The notes beneath the pieces were generated by a model. The model was not told the origin of the DNA and did not search any database. It saw only the letters and a program-made list of their open reading frames with translations. Position numbers and translations under genes: made by a program. A stretch of 64,000 nucleotides of DNA from Macrophomina tecta (Eukaryota; Ascomycota; Dothideomycetes; Botryosphaeriales; Botryosphaeriaceae). Location: assembly GCA_024180945.1 (NCBI GenBank), contig JAKSGN010000020.1, positions 62,001-126,000 on the forward strand. The letters are read 5' to 3'. Below, piece by piece: positions 58,251 through 64,000 of the stretch (the first letter of the stretch is position 1; the number at the start of each line of letters is the position of its first letter).

Positions 58251-60245
58251 TTAGTAAGAGAATGGGCGCACCTTATACACCTCCTTGTCCTCCGGCTTCC
58301 TGGCCAGCGGCTTATCCAAGAACTCCGGTTCCAGATAGAACGCCAAGTCCTTGCCTTCTTTCTCCTTCACACTCCACCCATTGCCCAACCATGCCATACG
58401 GTTGCCCTCTTCCCCATTGCCCTCTTCCCCCACGTACTCATACTCCCAATCCTCCCACCGCGGACTCCGTATTGCCTCGATGCAATGCAAGGTTGACCCT
58501 GGCCAGAGCCCGGTAATCTGATTCTCCGCATTCCTGTACCAACTCTTACACTCATCCTTGAACACCGTGCCCTCGAAATATGTGTCCGCATACTCGATGA
58601 AATCGCGCACGCGCCGCGGCTGCACGGCCATCGACCTTATATTATCCTTCTGTATCTTCCGAATGCACTTGATGACGTAGTCGCCCGTGCTCTCAATCAT
58701 CATCGTCAAACTGCCCGACCCGATCGCGCTATTGGGCCCGAGCATCATGAAGTGATTCGGAAACCCGTCCGTCGCCAGACCCAGATACGAGGTCGCGCGC
58801 CGCGTCCAATGGTCCTGCAGCGTCCTGCCGCCCGCGCCCACGACAGGGAAAGGCGGCGGCGCGGAGACGTGGAAGCCGGTGGCGCAGACGAGGGCGTCGA
58901 TCTCGTGCAGCTTGCCGTCGTTAGTGCGGACGCCGCGGGGCTCGATGCGCGTGATGGGGTCCATGACGAAGGCGACGTTGGGTTCGGTGAGGGCTTCCAG
59001 GAAGCCCGGCCCGGGGGTCAGGCGGCGGCAGCCGGGCGAGAAGGAGGGCAGCAGGGCGGCGAAGATGTCCGGCTTGGAGGCGAGGCGCGCGCGCATGTTT
59101 TCTTCGAAGGTCTTTTTCGCTTTGACGGCCATTTCTGTGCCGCGGATGGTGACGGCATGAATGGAGTTGGAGTCTTCTTCGATGGCGATGCGGAACTTGT
59201 GGTAGTGGGCCGGGTCGGATTTGAATTTGGCTTTCAGATCGTCAGGGACTGGGGAGGGTGGTCAGCAGAGGTTCGGGGTATTTGGGACATGATGGAGTGG
59301 CATTACTGATGAAGCTGGTAAGCCCGAGCTTGTCCCACATCGCCTGGCCAAAAGGCGGGGAAATCCAGGTCTTGCTGCGAATGAAGCAGGATAGCTGTGT
59401 TCCGGGAACCTTCTGCAGCCGTGGTATTATCTGAATGGCACTGCTGCCGGAGCCAATGACGCCTATCCGCTTGTTCGAGAAGTCGTATCTGCGTTTCCTG
59501 TCAGGACACCAACACCAACCCAGCCACGTAACCAGCGCAGGTGAAGAAAAAGCAAAACTCACTCCTCTTTCCAGGTCGCCGAATGCATAACCTCGCCCTC
59601 AAACCCCTTCAGGCCCTCGATCTCCGGCCAGGCCGGCTCGTTCAAATTCCCCCTCGCACTCACGACCACCTCGGCCGTATCCACAAAGGTCCTTCCAGCG
59701 TCCAAGTCCTCGACCTCCACTCTCCACACACCCTCCCCTCCATCCCACCTACACCCCTTGACCCGATGCTTCAACCGCAAAAACCTGTCCGCGCCATACT
59801 CCCTCGCCGTGCGCTCGAGATACGCCTGTATCTCGCGACTCGGCGCATACAGGCTCGACCACTCGACGTTTGGCGCGAACGAGTACTGGTACGAGTGGCT
59901 GGGGATGTCGCACGCGCAGCCCGGGTAGCGGTTCTCCCACCATGCTCCGCCCACGCCCGCGTTCTTCTCGTAGATGGTCAGCGATACGTTGCGCAGCCGC
60001 TCCGGGATGCGGATCCCGCAGTAGATGCCCGAGTAGCCGGCACCGATGACGATGACGCGGAGGGGGCGCAGGTTCTCGACGGGGGCGTTGTGGAGCTGGA
60101 AGGTTGTGGGGCTTGTGGGCTTGCTGGAGGTGGTGTGGCCGTTGATGCCGTTCGTAGTTGGCGGCGATGACGACGAGGAGCTTGCTGGCAGGCCATTGGT
60201 GCTTGGTGTCGCGAGCGATTCCGGGAGCGAGGGGACGGCGGACAT
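58251..60245 (-). CDS. Baeyer-Villiger-type flavin monooxygenase
   Basis: Three exons, 60245-59563, 59488-59307 and 59248-58251; introns 74 and 58 nt; 620 residues. A Ser/Thr/Pro-rich N-terminal extension of ~55 residues precedes the FAD-binding GAGYSG (68-73). Both class-B fingerprints are present: GGAWWENRYPGCACD (99-113) and FEGEVMHSATW just before intron 1. The second Rossmann motif GVIGSGSSA (~237-245) binds NADPH. ATGF follows in the third exon (VCATGFHVS), then GPNSAIGSGSLTMMIE. Such enzymes insert one oxygen next to a ketone, or oxidise N or S, using NADPH and O2. Substrate unknown; no polyketide synthase, terpene cyclase or cluster regulator lies within the window, so a catabolic or detoxifying role is as likely as secondary metabolism. 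The ATG at 60243-60245 is the first in frame. Confidence 0.95.
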
Positions 60246-61449
60246 GGTGCTGAAGGGCTGTGTCACTTCAAAGTTGAGGGAGAAGCGGGACCTATGAACA
60301 ATATGGGAGCGGCGTCGAGGGGTTCAATGCGCAAGAAGGGTATGCGGGACGAAACATCCCCCCGTTACTTCTCACCAAATCAATGAGGGACGGGTGCGAG
60401 CATAAGAGCATAGTTCGCGCGGATTAATCCCGTGCGGAGAGGCCCCGCGGTTACCAGCCGCGTCCTGGTCTGATGGCAGCCATGTGGGGGACAGAGACGG
60501 TGCAAGGAGCCCGGTATCCGTGAGCGGCAGTGGCTTGTGATGATAACATCCCCGCATGTGGCCCCCTTTTAGGTCAGTGGAGACGCAAATGGGTCCAATT
60601 AGCCAGTAACGATTGTCGGATGACAGGCGGGGACTTATGCTATCTTCCGTGCTGCTGTGGCTAGGTTGTGGGAGCTTGTTACATAGGCGACGGCGAGATG
60701 GGGCCATTGTGGAAAGGTGTGTTGCCCCTCAAGCATCTTCCCCACAAAGAGGCGTTGTGGGGTTGCATCTGTTGCTCGGCATTGCTAATTCCAAAATTGC
60801 CGGAACGGTCGTAGTCCCGACTCAGACGGAAAGACTCTCCAGGGAGGGGCCACCGTCTGGAACTAATGGCCGGTGTTACGTGAGACAGACCGCAGGCAAG
60901 CGGCCAGGTAGAGCACAAGGCTGCCAGCAGATCTTTGTCTGGGGCCACGGCGCGGCCCCCATTCCGAAAGCGCCAATGACTCGTGAGCGACGTCAAGAAC
61001 GCTGAACAGACTTGGCTGAGCGGCATCCTGTTATGCATAAATCCGAGGTTACGGGATGCGTAAGAAGAGGGACGGGCTGCGCGTGACTGGAGCGTGACCG
61101 CGAGCCTCCACCTTCTCCACAAAACACATTTTCCGCAGCCGACGACAGGATGATGCTGCAAACGACACCACCGTTGCGGGACCTCAGAAACTAGTGAATT
61201 GGTTTTAAGCCTTAGTTGACTTATCCAGTGCAACAACAGGTGTACATGTTTTCCTACCAGACCAGGATCCTGTTACAACTCCTCGCTCCGTCTCTTTAGC
61301 CGCCTTTGTCTGTCGACCCAAAAAGTGCCTGAGTATTCCCCCTTGCCCGCCGATCCAGGCGCACGTAAAGAAACGCCGCCAAAAAAGTGCGCCAAAAATG
61401 TCTCTCTCATGGTGAATCTTGAATGCGTAATTGCGGTCTCGTGGTATTA
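60246..61449. other. intergenic region between the monooxygenase and WD40 genes
   Basis: 1.2 kb, promoter side of the monooxygenase and 3' side of the WD40 gene. No gene recognised; a 185-codon minus frame here is unsupported. Confidence 0.45.
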
Positions 61450-63520
61450 TTACACTTTCTGCGCCGTAGAGTTCATCGACCAGAAATTGATAATCGCAAC
61501 CTGCCAGTATCACGTTAGCACCTCTCGGCTGATTCTTGCAGCATGTATCTCACCTGGTTCCCCAGTTTGTAAGCCAATTTCTTGCCATCCGCATCCCATC
61601 TGAGTAGATGATCCAGCTCTGTGTCCCTCGCATCAGGCAAAGTGGTATCCCACTTTTGCTCGTCATTGTCTGCTGGCTTCCATTTCGCTTTTGATACACC
61701 AGCCTCGGGGTCCCAAAATGTTACAGTATCCGTCCCGGCAGCAGCGAGCAGGTATCCATCCGGTGAAAAGGCAATTTCAATCACAGACCCGCTTGAGAAC
61801 TTTTGAACGTGCTCGAACGGCTTTTTGGCGTTCCAGAACTGGACCGTCCAGAAACCAGAGTCTGAAGAGGTTGCAAGCAACCTTGGTGAGTCTGCGTCAT
61901 GGGTTGCTGGGTTGGCAATCGGCTGAAATTCAAGGCCCGTGATGTCCTCGCCAGGTGCAAATCCGTGGGTGCGTATTTCCGTGTCGCCTGGGTGGATGAG
62001 TCCAAGCTGCGGGCGTGCCTCGTCGGATGAGCTGCTGCAGGCTATTATTCCACAGACTGGATCATAGCGAAGATTTTCCCAATGCGTGCTTGTCGAGAAG
62101 GATTTCTGCACCACGAGCTTATTTTCCGGCGTTATTTCATAGACCTCCAGGATTCCGTAGCCAGCCACGACAAAAGTCGAGTCGCTCATCCATTCAGCCG
62201 CGAACACCGGATGCTCGGTCTGGGCGCTGTAAAGGGGCTCCTGCTTGACTTCTCTCCACACACAAATCCGCGAATTGACGTCTGTGCTGCAGACGCTGAG
62301 GAGGAGATTCGCGGACGCGTTGTAGCGTAATGCAAAAACGCTTCCAAGCACCGCCGTGACCAGTCGAGTCTGCAACCCGCCCCCATCAAGATGGTAAAGC
62401 TTGCCTTTGGTCATTTTCTCCCCACTATCGGCGGTCATATCTTCCAGGGTCCCGATGACAGCTTCGCCAGGTAATGTCCAAGCCACGGCGGTGACGGTGG
62501 GGTGGTTCAGTCCGATATCCAGGTCTCGGGAAACAGGCTGCACGGGCGCATCCGGTTGGACCTGCGTCGAGTTCGGGATGTGATAAATGCGTAGCAGTGA
62601 CTCGCCGGCGGTTAGAAGGAGTTGGGGCTCTGTTGGACTCCACTCGGTGTGGACGACTGTTGTTCCTGGTTCGTCAATTCGTAAAAAGGTGGTCTGCGGA
62701 CCCAGGTCGGTGAGTTTTTCGGTCTGAAGGACACTGCTTTCTCCAAGACTCAGTGTGGTGGCCAGCGGGGCGACTTCCTCCTCCATAGCTGATTCAACGT
62801 CCGAAACAACAGCCTCCGACTCGGCAGGAGCACCATTTGTTTCCATGTCAACATCGCCGTTCACGCGTGAATGCGCCTCATTACTGCCTTTTTTCCTCTT
62901 CCGCACGGGCGCGTCTCCATCAGCACTGGCTCCGTTGACTTCGTCTCTTCGCACGCGACGGTTCGACAAGGTTTTCCGACGGCGCGCATCCCCGTTGTAG
63001 CGGGCGAATGGACGGCCATGATCGTGGCCGAACTGGTAGCGGCGCTCCTCGGTGCCCTGGTCGCGTTAGCACGATGGCATGGTGAAAGGGGATGGCGGAG
63101 ACATACATTGGACGCAGCGGCGCGCATGTCGTCTAGCCACAAGCCATCCTGCAGCATGCGCAACAAGGTGTGTGTCTGGACCTTGTCGGCAAAGGGCAGC
63201 GAGTCGGGCTCATCGTTCCAATCGTGCGCCAGCGCCAGCGCTGCTTTGGCGTACCCTTTTGAAGATTAGAGTCTGTTGAAGTTGAAATGCTCCCAGATGC
63301 CGCCCGAGCCTCGGCGCGCGTGGCGGCGGGCAGGACAAGCTCAGGCTCGACGCCTCGACGTCGGGCGCGAGCTCGGGGGCGTCCAGACCAGGCAGATTGG
63401 AGCGGGAGCAGCTGGATGGAGAGAAAACGCGTGAATCCGGGGGCAGGGTGACGTACCAGCCTCTTGCAGATACCTCCAGACCAGGTAGTTGACGACGTTG
63501 GAGGAAAGGTGCTCGGTCAT
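61450..63520 (-). CDS. LisH/WD40 protein of the Sif2/TBL1 type
   Basis: Four exons, 63520-63457, 63255-63107, 63056-61554 and 61500-61450; introns 201, 50 and 53 nt; 588 residues. The N-terminus is a LisH motif (LSSNVVNYLVWRYLQEAGY), formed across the first intron, followed by ALALAHDWNDEPDSLPFADK. A basic/acidic linker with RRKTLSNRRVRRDE and PVRKRKKGSN probably contains a nuclear localisation signal. The C-terminal ~390 residues form a WD40 propeller (TTVVHTEWSPTEPQLLLTAG, VFALRYNASANLLLSVCSTD, VIEIAFSPDGYLLAAAGTDT). This order matches yeast Sif2 and animal TBL1, the scaffold of histone deacetylase complexes (Set3C, NCoR/SMRT). The last 16 residues (VAIINFWSMNSTAQKV) come from a separate short exon after a GTGCTAACG branch site. 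Confidence 0.92.
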
Positions 63521-64000
63521 GGCGCATGGTGTCGCGCGCGCGCAGCGGGCTTCCGGGCGGGTGTTCCTAGATCAGGGTGGGTGGAGGGAGACAATCACCT
63601 GGGCGAATAATGGGACTGCGGTGTGGAGTGGAGAGAGAGGCTCGCCGGGCTCGATGCGGCGCTGGATGGGCCCGCAGGTGCTGGTGCTTGGCGCGCAGGC
63701 TTAGGCACGCCCGCTCGGGCTGGGGGAAGGGTGATCGGCGGGTGCCCTGCGCACGAAACCACGTCTCGTCTTGCAAGGGACCAGCACGCCAAACAATCCC
63801 GCCCATCTTGCTCTCCCATCCCGCCGCCACTACCACCGCCCTCCCACCGCGTCCATCCTGCGTGCGCCCGTCGAGGCGCCACCGCCGCCACCTCCGCGAG
63901 CCTCGCCGTCCCTGCACGCGTGCCCCAGTGCGCCCCGTCTGCCCTGCCCGCCCCGCAATCCAGGGACCTCGAAGAAAGCTGCCAGCTCCCCGAGCTCCCC
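63521..64000. other. right-edge region upstream of the WD40 gene
   Basis: GC-rich promoter side of the minus-strand WD40 gene. No gene recognised before the window ends. Confidence 0.4.

Noticed and set aside
60679..61236. 185-codon minus-strand frame
   Set aside because: Composition and lack of motifs suggest chance; it lies in the 3' flank of the WD40 gene.

Overview
This window is nuclear DNA from a filamentous ascomycete (Pezizomycotina). The evidence is short GT..AG introns (about 48-200 nt) in most genes, a HET-domain gene, a lone 5S rRNA gene rather than an rDNA array, a U2 snRNA of fungal type, and proteins that all read as fungal (Mdn1, Rvb1, a two-bromodomain Bdf1 protein, an ACT-family permease, a YteR-type hydrolase). 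The species cannot be told from the sequence. I see no transposon ORF, CRISPR array, viral gene or prokaryotic operon. All exon joins were read by hand from splice signals and frame continuity.

Layout. 1-20 kb: the 3' end of a CTK3-like gene (+), mitochondrial ribosomal protein bL12m (-), the 14.9-kb midasin gene MDN1/REA1 (+), a GH105/YteR-like hydrolase (-), and a 5S rRNA gene (+). 20-32 kb: a CDF metal transporter with a manganese-type motif (-), about 3.1 kb without a recognisable gene, an MFS transporter (+), a secreted Ser-rich repeat protein (+), and an amino-acid/choline/GABA-type permease (-). 32-45 kb: a HET-domain protein (-), an uncharacterised membrane protein (-), RVB1 (-), BDF1 (-), and a Utp5-like Utp12-domain protein (+). 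45-58 kb: gene-poor, with three lineage-type proteins of unknown function (47.6, 49.6 and 53.7 kb), a complete U2 snRNA gene at about 52.1 kb, and several doubtful short ORFs. 58-64 kb: a Baeyer-Villiger-type flavin monooxygenase (-) and a LisH/WD40 protein of the Sif2/TBL1 type (-).

How the genes relate. Several housekeeping genes concern ribosome building or chromatin and transcription: Mdn1 (60S remodelling), the Utp5-like protein (90S/SSU processome), Rvb1 (R2TP, INO80 and SWR1), 5S rRNA, bL12m, Bdf1, the Sif2-like protein and Ctk3. MNP1/MDN1 and BDF1/UTP5 are divergent pairs sharing short upstream regions. The accessory genes (transporters, hydrolase, monooxygenase, HET, secreted repeat protein) are scattered singly and do not form a recognisable biosynthetic cluster. 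The most useful items beyond routine protein annotation are the two RNA genes, which an ORF-based annotation would miss, and the unusual low-complexity DNA.
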